A DNA stretch of 64,000 nucleotides from Gracilimonas sp. (GTDB taxonomy: Bacteria > Bacteroidota > Rhodothermia > Balneolales > Balneolaceae), in contig NZ_JAEPPI010000001.1 of NCBI RefSeq assembly GCF_017641085.1, positions 1,054,001-1,118,000 on the forward strand, read 5' to 3'. This document shows, one piece after another, positions 54,490-63,481 of the stretch (its first letter is position 1; every line of letters begins with the position of its first letter). The position numbers and the translations under genes are program-made. Below the pieces are notes generated by a model, which saw only the letters and a list, made by a program, of their open reading frames with translations, ran no database searches and was not told where the DNA came from.

Positions 54490-55707
54490 ATGAAGACCCT
54501 TGTAATAAACTGCGGCAGCTCATCCATAAAGTATCAGCTCATTAACACAGAGAATAAAGAATGTCTTTGTAAGGGGTTGGTAGAACGAATTGGTGCCGTT
54601 ACCTCCATTATCAAGCAAGAGTTCAAGGACGAAAAGCCGCTCAAAAAATCCATGGTGATTGAGAACCATGCGGCTGCGCTCAAGAAGATTATGGAACTGT
54701 TGATTGAAGCAGATAACGATTACCTGCAATCGCTTGATGAAATTGAGGCTGTAGGCCACAGGGTTGTGCACGGAGGAGAAACGTTCAAGGATTCTGTGCT
54801 TATTGATGAAGACGTGGAAGAGGCCATCCAACAGGCTTTTGACATCGCTCCATTGCACAATCCTCCAAACCTGGAAGGGATTCGTGCTGCCAAGAAACAC
54901 CTGCCAAATGTGCCGCATGTTGCTGTGTTTGATACGGCTTTTCATCACTCTATACCGCAGCACGCTTATCTATATGGAATCCCAAACCGGCTATACCGGC
55001 GGTATAAGATCAGGAAGTACGGCTTTCACGGAACCTCTCACTATTATGTGAGCCGTCAGTATCACAAAATTTCAGGTAAACCAAAGAAGGGTTCTAAAGT
55101 TATTACCTGTCATTTGGGAAATGGGTGCTCGGTCACAGCCATAAAAGACGGAAATTCATATGACACGAGCATGGGATTCTCACCGCTTGAAGGGCTGGTA
55201 ATGGGAACCCGAAGCGGAGACATCGATCCCTCTATCTTGTTCTACCTCATAGAGAAAGAGGAATTATCTCTTGCAAATGTTCACGCATTGCTAAATAAAC
55301 ATAGTGGACTTTTAGGGCTCAGCGGATATGCAGCCGACATGCGGGATTTACTGGATGAGGCTGAAAGCGGTGACCGAAGAAGTAACGAAGCCATTGATGT
55401 ATTTTGTTATCGGGTTAAAAAATATATCGGTTCGTATATTGCGGCACTGAATGGGGTGGATGCCATTATTTTTACCGGGGGAATTGGTGAGAATGCAGCC
55501 CCGATTCGAGAAAAAATATTGGACGATATGCAGTATGCCGGCATCGAAATTGACGGTGAAAAGAATGGAAATCTGAATGGTGATACCAAGATCAGTTCGG
55601 ATACTTCCAAGGTTGATGTTCACGTTATTCCAACAAACGAAGAACTTGTGATAGCCATAGACTCGGCTAAAATTGCCACGGCTTCAAAACAAACTCCATG
55701 GGCATAA
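54490..55707 (+). CDS. ackA: Acetate kinase
   Basis: A 405-residue enzyme that makes acetyl phosphate from acetate and ATP (or reverse). Conserved VINCGSSSIKYQL, the HRVVHGGE motif, FDTAFH, KYGFHGTSH and GGIGENAAPIREKI are all present. Together with pta at the end of the operon it forms the acetate/acetyl-CoA route. It starts seven bases after the outer-membrane protein gene; its stop overlaps the next gene by 10 bases. Confidence 0.97.
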   Translation: MKTLVINCGSSSIKYQLINTENKECLCKGLVERIGAVTSIIKQEFKDEKPLKKSMVIENHAAALKKIMELLIEADNDYLQSLDEIEAVGHRVVHGGETFKDSVLIDEDVEEAIQQAFDIAPLHNPPNLEGIRAAKKHLPNVPHVAVFDTAFHHSIPQHAYLYGIPNRLYRRYKIRKYGFHGTSHYYVSRQYHKISGKPKKGSKVITCHLGNGCSVTAIKDGNSYDTSMGFSPLEGLVMGTRSGDIDPSILFYLIEKEELSLANVHALLNKHSGLLGLSGYAADMRDLLDEAESGDRRSNEAIDVFCYRVKKYIGSYIAALNGVDAIIFTGGIGENAAPIREKILDDMQYAGIEIDGEKNGNLNGDTKISSDTSKVDVHVIPTNEELVIAIDSAKIATASKQTPWA

Positions 55708-57431
55708 ATAAACCTTTTATTCTTTTTATAGCCTTGATTTCAGCGTTGCTGTTTCAGGGTTGTTCCAGTACCAGCTGGGTAGTGGTAGATGATCAGGCTT
55801 TGGATATAAATGATTATGAGTTGATCTCGTCCCGGTACTACCTGGAAAGCACCAACGGGATCACCCCAAACCAGCCGCTCATTCATTTTGACCTGAAATC
55901 GATTAACACCTATGAGTATGCGGAAAGGGTTAAAACGGAGCGCTACATTCAGCGGTACAGGCCAAGGATTGGATATGTTTTGTTGGGTGCTGCCGGAGCC
56001 GGGCTTTCGTATTATGCAGCTTTTTCTGACCAACTGCTGGATCGACCAACCGATGAACAGCGGTACGCCCTTATGGGAGCCGGGACGTTACTAACCGGCT
56101 TGTCTTTTTTGAATATGAAACCGGTTGGTGAACCGACAAAGACAGGGGAGGGCCGGCTTTTACGACAAACCGGAACTGCTACTGAAATTGATACCACCAA
56201 TGCCCGACCCTACAACACCGACAATCCGGGCATGCGAATATCGTACAATAACCGGGTGTTGGTTGAGAATGTAGAATGGGATTTTAACGGTGGTCGGATT
56301 TCCATAAATCTTGCCGAAGAAATAGATGCCGGGATATTTGGGGAAAACCCTGCCCACAACCTTGTAGTTGAGGCCTTTTATGATTCTCTTTCTCAAAGAA
56401 AAGAAGTCCCTGTTCCGTCTGTATTTGAACAGTTTGTGGTGGTGGATGTTCAGATAACCGCCCTCAGAAATGAACCGGAATCGAATCCGGGAAATATTTT
56501 GACCGACCTTGCCGAAGGCAGTCAGCTTAAACTGGTATCTGAAGAAGGAGATTGGTACAAAGTGTTGTATGGTATTTCCGAGACCTGGGTATCTGCCAAC
56601 GATGTACGCATGATTTGGCGTCCTTCTGAATTCGCATCCGATCTTTCGGTGATAGCCATCCCTAATGTTCCTTTTGGTTCAGTTGATGTGGAGCGGAACA
56701 TTCCGGTATTGGGGAGAAGCTCTCTCAACTCCGGGGCTTTTATATTATCCAATAACCAGTACGAGGGGGAGCTGTCGGAACGTATCTATGGACAGCGTGA
56801 TACCAAGTTGATGGAAGAGTATTTCATACAGGGATTTGGGGTTCGCAGTACCCGGGTAATAAAAGCTATGAACGCCACCAGTGATCTTATGGTCGAAAGA
56901 GCCTATTCCCGGCTGGCAGCCACCCTGAGTGATAGCCGCCACAACCTAAATGTATATATAAATGGATATGCTGAAATCAGGGACGGACTGGTCTATCTTT
57001 TGGGAAGTGAATTAAATGATGACGGTGAATTTCAGCTGATAGATCTTCAAAAACTGTTTCGGGCATTTAATAATCTGGATCTGAATTCTATAAAGGTTTT
57101 TGCCGACCTGGATATTCTTAACGATGACGGTTCAACACAGGCTCTTGAAGACCTGGCTTCCATCATAACAGAGCGTAATTTTGCATCCGCAGTATTTTTT
57201 GCATCCCGCCCCGATCAGCGTTCCGGTATTTTTTCTTCTACCAATGGAGAACAAAACCGCCACAGTATATTTACCTACTACCTGGCTGAGGCAATTAAGC
57301 AGCGAAATATGTCGATGAATGCCATTTATGGACATCTTGAGCGGAATGTGCCTTTTACCTCACGAAGCTTGTACGAGCGGCCTCAGAATCCATTGTTTTT
57401 TGGGAACAGAGAGCTTGAGCTTCTGAACTGA
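55698..57431 (+). CDS. Lipoprotein with SH3 and pseudo-caspase domains
   Basis: A 577-residue lipoprotein (lipobox C22). A variable N-terminal part (~25-240) precedes an SH3-like domain (~250-308; LRNEPESNPGNILTDLAEGS, DWYKV, WVSANDV). A C-terminal domain (~333-577) keeps the caspase/C14 fold pattern (AFILSNNQYEGEL, RSTRVIKAMNATSDLMVERAYSRL, VYLLGSEL). The catalytic His-containing GHG reads GYAE (423-426) and the DAC cysteine region reads VFADLDIL (467-474), so it cannot be a peptidase. It is translationally coupled to ackA and EamA. Possible scaffold. Confidence 0.7.
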   Translation: MGINKPFILFIALISALLFQGCSSTSWVVVDDQALDINDYELISSRYYLESTNGITPNQPLIHFDLKSINTYEYAERVKTERYIQRYRPRIGYVLLGAAGAGLSYYAAFSDQLLDRPTDEQRYALMGAGTLLTGLSFLNMKPVGEPTKTGEGRLLRQTGTATEIDTTNARPYNTDNPGMRISYNNRVLVENVEWDFNGGRISINLAEEIDAGIFGENPAHNLVVEAFYDSLSQRKEVPVPSVFEQFVVVDVQITALRNEPESNPGNILTDLAEGSQLKLVSEEGDWYKVLYGISETWVSANDVRMIWRPSEFASDLSVIAIPNVPFGSVDVERNIPVLGRSSLNSGAFILSNNQYEGELSERIYGQRDTKLMEEYFIQGFGVRSTRVIKAMNATSDLMVERAYSRLAATLSDSRHNLNVYINGYAEIRDGLVYLLGSELNDDGEFQLIDLQKLFRAFNNLDLNSIKVFADLDILNDDGSTQALEDLASIITERNFASAVFFASRPDQRSGIFSSTNGEQNRHSIFTYYLAEAIKQRNMSMNAIYGHLERNVPFTSRSLYERPQNPLFFGNRELELLN

Positions 57432-58294
57432 TGGGACTTGTTTACATCTTTCTGAGTATTTCCTGTTCGCTGACTATTGCTCAGATCCTTAAGCTTGCGG
57501 AAAACAGAAAACTGAATGTGCTCAAAATCCTGGTGTGTAATTACCTTGCGGGATTTCTGATTAGCCTGTTCAACTCTGCTGAATTTGAAGTATTCCCTGA
57601 AGTTTCACCGGAACCGGGCATCTGGCTTGTTATCCTGGCCGTAGTTCTGGGTATTGTTTTTATCGCCAACATGGTGGTTTACAGTCGCTCTATTGACCGG
57701 GTAGGAATGGGAGTCAGTATCGCTGCCATGCGGATGTCGCTTATATTCCCGATCGCCGTTAGCCTTTTCGTTTTTGGGGAAGCCATTGGAGGACTAAAGT
57801 ATTTCGGTATTGTTCTGGCCTTGGGTTCTTTGTTGTTGATGGTGCCTCGTATCAAAACAAAAAGTATCTCCGGTTTTTCTGATGCCTGGCTTCCGGTTCT
57901 GATTTTTATCATGACCGGAATGGCCGATACCGGACTGAAAGTGTATGAACAAGTGTTTTCAGAACAGATATCAGAAGACCTTTTTGTATCAGGAATCTTC
58001 TTTTTTTCCTTTTTGGTGGGGTTGGGAATCCTTTTAAAAAGAAAAGAGATTCACTTTACCTTCACAGAAATCGTGTATGGTATTGCAACAGGTGTTGTAA
58101 ATCTCTATTCATCCATCTTTTTGATTTACGCATTAAAACTGATGCCGGGATCTATTGTGTTCCCGTTGGTGAATGTAAGCCTGGTTGTTCTGGGAACCTT
58201 GATAGGCATCGGAATCTGGAAGGATAAACCCTCCGTTAAACAGTGGTCAGGTTTGGCCATAGCGGTAATTTCAATCATTTTATTAGTAGGATAA
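57431..58294 (+). CDS. EamA/DMT family transporter
   Basis: A 287-residue protein with ten hydrophobic segments in two five-helix repeats, with the usual end-of-repeat patterns (FGEAIGGLKYFGIVLALGSLLLM and GIGIWKDKPSVKQWSGLAIAVISIILL). It exports or imports small metabolites. Overlaps the lipoprotein stop (TGATG-type) and the pta start by one base. Confidence 0.85.
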   Translation: MGLVYIFLSISCSLTIAQILKLAENRKLNVLKILVCNYLAGFLISLFNSAEFEVFPEVSPEPGIWLVILAVVLGIVFIANMVVYSRSIDRVGMGVSIAAMRMSLIFPIAVSLFVFGEAIGGLKYFGIVLALGSLLLMVPRIKTKSISGFSDAWLPVLIFIMTGMADTGLKVYEQVFSEQISEDLFVSGIFFFSFLVGLGILLKRKEIHFTFTEIVYGIATGVVNLYSSIFLIYALKLMPGSIVFPLVNVSLVVLGTLIGIGIWKDKPSVKQWSGLAIAVISIILLVG

Positions 58295-59247
58295 TGGACA
58301 TAATCGAAGACATACGCAGTCGATCTGAATCATCATTGAGAACAATCGTTTTCCCCCGTTCTTCGGACCAGCGAGTCATAAAAGCGGCGGAATACCTGCA
58401 GAAAAATAAACTCGCAAAACCGATTCTGATTCAAAACGAGGGAGCCGGGATTCTGGAAAGCCTTAATTTCATAGATCCTGTTTCGGATGAAAATCTAAAA
58501 AAATATGCCCGAGCGTTTTATGAACGAAGAAAGCATAAAGGCATAACGGAAGCAGAAGCTATTGATGTGATCAAGGATCCGCTGTTTTTTGCTGCGGCCA
58601 TGGTTGCGGCCGGTGATGCGGATGGATGCGTTGCCGGTTCGGTATCCACAACGGGAGATGTATTGCGGGCAGCTATACAAACCATAGGTCTCAAGCCGGG
58701 CTCCAACGTGGTATCCAGTGTTTTCTTGATGAGCTTTGATGATGGAAGGGTGTTTACCTACGGAGATTGTGCCGTAGTCCCTTATCCGAATGCGGAACAG
58801 TTGGCCACTATTGCAATGGATTCGGCTCAAACTCACAAAAAAGTAACCGGTCACGATCCGCGGGTGTCCATGCTTTCCTTTTCAACAAAGGGCAGTGCCC
58901 AGCATGAGCGCATTGACCTGGTTCGGGAAGCTCTGGAAATCGTGAAGTCTCACAATCTCGATTTTCCCATAGATGGTGAACTGCAATTTGACGCTTCCAT
59001 CATCCCAGAAATCGCCAAACGTAAAGCTCCCGACTCTGAAGTAGCCGGAAAAGCGAATGTGTTCATCTTCCCAAACCTGGATGCCGGGAATATTTCCTAT
59101 AAAATCACCGAACGATTGGCCGGGGCCACCGCTACAGGTCCCATCATTCAGGGACTGGCAAAACCCATGATGGATTTATCGAGAGGTTGCTCCTGGGAAG
59201 ATATCGTAAACACCGCTTGTGTTTGCTCTTTGATGGGCAGTAATTAA
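58294..59247 (+). CDS. pta: Phosphate acetyltransferase
   Basis: A 317-residue short-type Pta that converts acetyl-CoA and phosphate to acetyl phosphate. Typical features are RTIVFPRSSDQRVIKAAEYL, AAAMVAAGDADGCVAGSVSTTGDVLRAAIQTIG, an FTYGDCAVVPYPNAEQLATIA block and the C-terminal NAGNISYK-type and GPIIQGLAKPMMDLSRG elements. The start is the ATG overlapping the EamA stop, not the ATG 51 bases upstream. It lacks the regulatory N-terminal domain of long Pta proteins. Confidence 0.95.
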   Translation: MDIIEDIRSRSESSLRTIVFPRSSDQRVIKAAEYLQKNKLAKPILIQNEGAGILESLNFIDPVSDENLKKYARAFYERRKHKGITEAEAIDVIKDPLFFAAAMVAAGDADGCVAGSVSTTGDVLRAAIQTIGLKPGSNVVSSVFLMSFDDGRVFTYGDCAVVPYPNAEQLATIAMDSAQTHKKVTGHDPRVSMLSFSTKGSAQHERIDLVREALEIVKSHNLDFPIDGELQFDASIIPEIAKRKAPDSEVAGKANVFIFPNLDAGNISYKITERLAGATATGPIIQGLAKPMMDLSRGCSWEDIVNTACVCSLMGSN

Positions 59248-59312
59248 TCGAGGCACTATTTTTGAACCTTGATTTAAAGGATGGTTGGATTACCTTGATT
59301 AGAAACTAACCG

Positions 59313-59436
59313 AGTCATCCTATTCGTAAGAAAGTAGAAGCAGGTTTAGGATGCTTACCGCGAAGGATCTTAGTCAGAAAATGCTTGGTAATCATTTCAT
59401 GGCAAAGATTCATCGCTACGCTCTGAATGACTTTGG
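59313..59436. repeat. Dispersed GTCATCCTGA repeat, copy 2
   Basis: About 124 bases alignable over their entire length with the copy at 39516-39636, in the same orientation. The terminal AAGATTCATCGCTACGCTCTGAATGACTTT differs by one base from that copy. It lies between pta and the suf promoter. Confidence 0.8.
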
Positions 59437-59560
59437 TGGAGACAGATTATTCACTACCACAAATACCAATCCCTGGCTCGCAATTACTTACCGTTTCAAA
59501 CCTATTCATTCAATAGAGATTCTCAATCATTTCAGATTTAGTTAAGAAAGGGAGATTTCG

Positions 59561-59568
59561 TATATTTG
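59561..59568 (+). promoter_or_regulatory. TAnnTTTG -7 box for the suf operon
   Basis: TATATTTG fits the Bacteroidota -7 consensus exactly; expected start near 59574, giving an ~95-base leader to sufB at 59668. The -33 position (~59533-59545) carries only TTTAGTT, an approximate match. Confidence 0.5.
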
Positions 59569-59667
59569 TACTCAATCTAAATAGGCCTGCAAAACAGCGA
59601 ACTTAAACTTGAGAAAGGTTGTTTTTCAGGCGGAATCAAGAAGCAAAATTTTAAGACCAAATAACTA

Positions 59668-61110
59668 ATGAGCGAAACGCAAGCGTTAGAGTCAATGATT
59701 GGGGAAGAGTACAAATATGGCTTTTCCACCGATGTTGAATACGAAGATTTTCCAAAGGGACTTAACGAAGATATCATCCGCGAACTATCTGCTCGAAAAG
59801 AAGAGCCGGAGTGGATGCTTGAGTTCCGTTTGAAGGCTTATCGGGCGTGGACTGAAATGGAAGAGCCGGATTGGTTCAATGCAACCTATGAAAAGCCTGA
59901 TTTTGAGAATATCCAGTATTACTCAGCTCCCAAAAATAAACCCAAACTCGACAGCCTGGATGATGTAGATCCAAAAATTCGTGAGACTTACGAAAAATTG
60001 GGAATACCGCTGGAAGAACAGAAACAACTGGCAGGTGTAGCCGTTGACGCTGTGTTTGACAGTGTTTCCGTTTTCACCAGTTTCAAAGAAAAATTAGCCG
60101 AAGCCGGTGTAATTTTCTGCTCTATTTCAGAAGCCATCAAAGAATATCCTGAGTTGGTCAAAAAATACATGGCTTCTGTAGTGCCAATTCGAGATAATTT
60201 TTATTCAGCATTGAACTCAGCGGTATTTTCAGATGGATCTTTCTGCTATGTGCCGAAAGACACCGTGTGCCCAATGGAGCTTTCTACTTACTTTCGGATT
60301 AATAATATGAATTCCGGACAGTTCGAAAGAACCCTGATTATTTGTGAAGACAATAGTCATGTGAGTTATCTCGAAGGCTGTACAGCCCCTATGTTTGATG
60401 AGCATCAGCTACACGCAGCGGTTGTTGAATTGGTGGCGATGGAAAACGCTGAAATCAAGTATTCCACTATTCAAAACTGGTATGCCGGAGATGAAGATGG
60501 AAAAGGCGGTATTTATAATTTTGTGACTAAGCGAGGAGCTTGCCGCGGTGACAACTCCAAGATCAGCTGGACTCAGCTTGAAACAGGTTCTGCAGTAACC
60601 CTTAAATATCCAAGTGTAATTTTACAGGGCGATAACTCCATCGGTGAGTTTTACTCGGTTGCTGTGACTAACAAGCGTCAGCAGGCTGATACCGGTACCA
60701 AAATGATTCATATTGGGAAAAACACCAAGAGTACAATTATTTCGAAAGGTATTTCTGCCGGACATTCACAAAACAGCTATCGTGGGGAAGTTAAAATCTC
60801 CAAGAAAGCAGATGGTGCGCGTAATTATTCAGTGTGTGACTCGATGTTGATCGGGCAGACATGCGGTGCGCATACATTCCCTTATATCTCTTCTCAGAAT
60901 CCTACTGCAAGTGTGGAGCACGAAGCTTCAACTTCACGGGTAGGGGAAGAGCAGATTTTCTACCTGATGCAACGAGGCATTAGTGAGCAGGATGCCATTT
61001 CCATGATTATTAATGGATTTGTGAAAGAGGTACTGAAAGAACTGCCGCTTGAATTTGCTACCGAAGCAAACGCTTTGTTAGATGTTAAATTGGAAGGAAG
61101 TGTAGGGTAA
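59668..61110 (+). CDS. sufB: Fe-S cluster assembly protein SufB
   Basis: A 480-residue SufB, a scaffold subunit that builds [Fe-S] clusters with SufC and SufD. Characteristic stretches are the [18 protein letters not shown] start, a CYVPKDT motif, a SYLEGCTAP motif, [16 protein letters not shown] and the C-terminal [16 protein letters not shown] helix. The conserved ligand-region cysteine near 405 is in the C-S-Q-C-stretch [10 protein letters not shown]. It is the first gene of sufBCDS. Confidence 0.97.
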   Translation: MSETQALESMIGEEYKYGFSTDVEYEDFPKGLNEDIIRELSARKEEPEWMLEFRLKAYRAWTEMEEPDWFNATYEKPDFENIQYYSAPKNKPKLDSLDDVDPKIRETYEKLGIPLEEQKQLAGVAVDAVFDSVSVFTSFKEKLAEAGVIFCSISEAIKEYPELVKKYMASVVPIRDNFYSALNSAVFSDGSFCYVPKDTVCPMELSTYFRINNMNSGQFERTLIICEDNSHVSYLEGCTAPMFDEHQLHAAVVELVAMENAEIKYSTIQNWYAGDEDGKGGIYNFVTKRGACRGDNSKISWTQLETGSAVTLKYPSVILQGDNSIGEFYSVAVTNKRQQADTGTKMIHIGKNTKSTIISKGISAGHSQNSYRGEVKISKKADGARNYSVCDSMLIGQTCGAHTFPYISSQNPTASVEHEASTSRVGEEQIFYLMQRGISEQDAISMIINGFVKEVLKELPLEFATEANALLDVKLEGSVG

Positions 61111-61214
61111 AACCAGTCGGCCTGGCTACGCACGCTCTGCGTTGTAGCGTTTGGCGACGACGCAGAGCGCCATCACCAGTGGCGAAGTCATTCAGAGCGA
61201 TAGCGATGAATCTT
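61111..61214. repeat. Hairpin and reverse dispersed-repeat fragment between sufB and sufC
   Basis: CGCTCTGCGT (61133-61142) pairs perfectly with ACGCAGAGCG (61160-61169). After it, 61185-61214 is the reverse complement of the 29-base end block of the dispersed repeats at 39516 and 59313, with one inserted base. The CGACGCAGAGCG core recurs near 63450 in the sufD-sufS gap. Confidence 0.75.
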
Positions 61215-61286
61215 CACAAGTCCGGCATGATAAGGATGATCAAAACGACAAAGAACTTAAATCAAAAAAAAGAAAAGAACGATAAC

Positions 61287-62060
61287 GTGTTAGAGATTAA
61301 AAATTTACATGCCTCAGTAGAAGGCGAAGAAGAACAGATTCTGAAGGGTGTGAACCTGAAGATCAATAAAGGTGAAATCCATGCCATTATGGGACCGAAC
61401 GGCAGCGGGAAGAGTACGCTGGCCAAAGTTGTTTCAGGTCACCCGGAGTATGAAGTAACCGAAGGCGAAATCCTTTTTGAAGGAGAAGACATCACCGAAA
61501 TGGATGCCGATGAACGAGCTCACCTTGGGCTGTTTCTGGCATTTCAGTATCCGGTAGAAGTTCCCGGGATCACCAACAAAACCCTTCTTCGTGAATCCTA
61601 CAACACGATAGCCCGCGAAAACGGCCGGGAAGAACTTGATCCGATTGAATTTGAGGATTACCTGAAAAGTCGCCTCGAAGTCATCGATATGAAAGATGAA
61701 TTCCTCGAGCGAAGCATCAACACCGGATTTTCTGGTGGAGAGAAGAAGAAGAATGAGGTATTCCAGATGGCCGTGCTGAATCCAAAGCTGGCTTTTATGG
61801 ACGAAACCGATTCAGGCCTTGACATTGATGCTCTTAAAATCGTGTCTGACGGCATCAACAAAATTGCCGGACCGGAAAACGGAATTGTATTGATTACTCA
61901 TTACCAGCGTCTGCTGAATTACATCACCCCGGATTACGTCCATGTAATGATGGGTGGTAAAATCGTCAAATCAGGCGACAAGAATCTTGCTCTCGAACTT
62001 GAAGACCAAGGTTACGACTGGTTAGAAAAAGAATTTTCCCTAAATGGAGAGGCTCAGTAA
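61287..62060 (+). CDS. sufC: Fe-S cluster assembly ATPase SufC
   Basis: A 257-residue ABC-type ATPase that powers the SufBC2D scaffold. Walker [11 protein letters not shown]-loop [10 protein letters not shown], signature [10 protein letters not shown], Walker [13 protein letters not shown] and switch H ITHYQRLL are all present. I start it at GTG 61287 because the conserved LEIKNLHA begins there. An earlier ATG (61179) lies inside the repeat fragment. It overlaps sufD by one base. Confidence 0.96.
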   Translation: MLEIKNLHASVEGEEEQILKGVNLKINKGEIHAIMGPNGSGKSTLAKVVSGHPEYEVTEGEILFEGEDITEMDADERAHLGLFLAFQYPVEVPGITNKTLLRESYNTIARENGREELDPIEFEDYLKSRLEVIDMKDEFLERSINTGFSGGEKKKNEVFQMAVLNPKLAFMDETDSGLDIDALKIVSDGINKIAGPENGIVLITHYQRLLNYITPDYVHVMMGGKIVKSGDKNLALELEDQGYDWLEKEFSLNGEAQ

Positions 62061-63397
62061 TGAGTGTAGCAGTAAAAGAAAAAGAAACCATTTTAGACTT
62101 TCTGGACGGCAATTTTGAAACGGTATCCAATGTTTCAGCCATTGCCGGATTGAATGAGAAAGGAGCAGGGAATATTTCTGAATTCCCATTTCCAACCAAA
62201 AAGGACGAAGACTGGCGATTCACGGATCTGAAATCAATCAGCCGAAGTCATTTTGTACCGGTTTCAGAAGCCGGAGCAGTTTCTCCGGGTGATATCAGTG
62301 AATACTACCTGCCGGAAGCCGCCAACAGCCGATTGGTTTTTGTGAATGGCGAATTTGATGGCGATTTGTCTTCAACTTCCGACATCCCTGAAAACGTAAT
62401 TGTTGGCACACTGGCCGAAAACGGTGATTCTGACATCATTGAAAAACATTTGGGTGCATACACTAATTACGACGAAGATCAGGATGTATTTGCAGCACTG
62501 AACGACGCAAATTTCAAAGACGGTGCTTTCATTTACGTTCCTAAGGAAACGAAAGTAGAAGTTCCGATTCATATTCTGAATGTATTTACAGACGCTGAGA
62601 AAGCTTTTTATGCTACTCCACGCGTATTGTTTGTGGGAGAAGCTTATTCCAAATCAACGATTGTTGAAGAGCACGTGGCACTGGTTCAGAATGAATACCT
62701 GAACGTGACCGTGAATGAGTTTAAGCTGTTTGAAGGAGCGCATGTGCACCATGCACGCATTCAGCGCGACAGTAAGAAGGCGAATCATATTTCCCGCCCG
62801 ATTGCTCACCTTGATAAATACGCTGAATATCACTCATACACTATTTGTTTGGGTGCAAAATTGTTCAGAAATGACCCACGTGTTGTTCAGAACGATGAAG
62901 AAGTCGATTTCACAATCGATGGCCTGGTGCTGATTGATGGCGAGCAAATTGCCGATACGCATTCAGCAATCGATCACAGACACTGGCATGCGAAAAGCCA
63001 CCAGCTTCATAAAGTAGTAGTGAACGACAAAGCACATTCCATCTTTAACGGTAAGATTTTTGTTCGGGAAGATTCTCAGAAAATCGATTCTTTCCAGGAA
63101 AACCGAAACTTGCTGTTATCTGTTGATGGTACGGTTCACACCAAGCCACAGCTTGAGATTTTTTCAGATGACGTGCTCTGCTCTCACGGTGCAACCATTG
63201 GTCACCTGAATGAAGACGAGGTATTTTACCTCCACAGTCGCGGGCTTACTAAAAAGAAGGCACGCGAATTACTGGTTTACGCTTTCACTCTCGAAAGTAT
63301 CGAGAATATGGAAGTGGAATCGGTGCATAAATTATTATTAGATGAAGTAGTCAAATTCACCAGCCGCGACGAGGAATTTGTTTCGGTAGGTGAGTAA
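62060..63397 (+). CDS. sufD: Fe-S cluster assembly protein SufD
   Basis: A 445-residue SufD, partner of SufB in the SufBC2D complex. Characteristic regions are EFPFPTKKDEDWRFTDLKSI at the start, HYA/HSAIDHRHWHA, IFNGKIFV and LCSHGATIGHLNEDEVFYLHSRGL with the conserved CSH. The ATG overlaps the sufC stop by one base. Confidence 0.96.
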   Translation: MSVAVKEKETILDFLDGNFETVSNVSAIAGLNEKGAGNISEFPFPTKKDEDWRFTDLKSISRSHFVPVSEAGAVSPGDISEYYLPEAANSRLVFVNGEFDGDLSSTSDIPENVIVGTLAENGDSDIIEKHLGAYTNYDEDQDVFAALNDANFKDGAFIYVPKETKVEVPIHILNVFTDAEKAFYATPRVLFVGEAYSKSTIVEEHVALVQNEYLNVTVNEFKLFEGAHVHHARIQRDSKKANHISRPIAHLDKYAEYHSYTICLGAKLFRNDPRVVQNDEEVDFTIDGLVLIDGEQIADTHSAIDHRHWHAKSHQLHKVVVNDKAHSIFNGKIFVREDSQKIDSFQENRNLLLSVDGTVHTKPQLEIFSDDVLCSHGATIGHLNEDEVFYLHSRGLTKKKARELLVYAFTLESIENMEVESVHKLLLDEVVKFTSRDEEFVSVGE

Positions 63398-63411
63398 GAA
63401 TTACACACCTT

Positions 63412-63465
63412 GCTCTGATGCTCAGCATCGGAGCTTAATTGGTGCCGACGCAGAGCGTCGCCACC
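63412..63465. repeat. Two tandem hairpins between sufD and sufS
   Basis: GCTCTGATGCT (63412-63422) pairs with AGCATCGGAGC (63424-63434) with one mismatch, and GGTGCCGACGC (63441-63451) pairs with GCGTCGCCACC (63455-63465) with one mismatch. The central CGACGCAGAGCG is shared with the hairpin in the sufB-sufC gap. Neither hairpin is followed by a T-run, so they are not classic terminators. Confidence 0.7.
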
Positions 63466-63481
63466 AGTAGATTATTTGTAA

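Larger units (their letters stand above)
59248..59667. other. Intergenic region upstream of suf
   Basis: About 420 bases between pta and sufB without a gene. It contains a dispersed repeat (59313-59436) and a TATATTTG promoter box at 59561. The short ORF 59351-59545 is repeat translation. Confidence 0.5.

Noticed and set aside
59351-59545. A 64-residue open frame between pta and sufB
   Set aside because: It lies mostly inside the dispersed repeat at 59313-59436 and has no family match.
61179-61286. ATG 61179 as start of sufC
   Set aside because: The extra residues are translated from the repeat fragment; conserved SufC sequence begins at GTG 61287.
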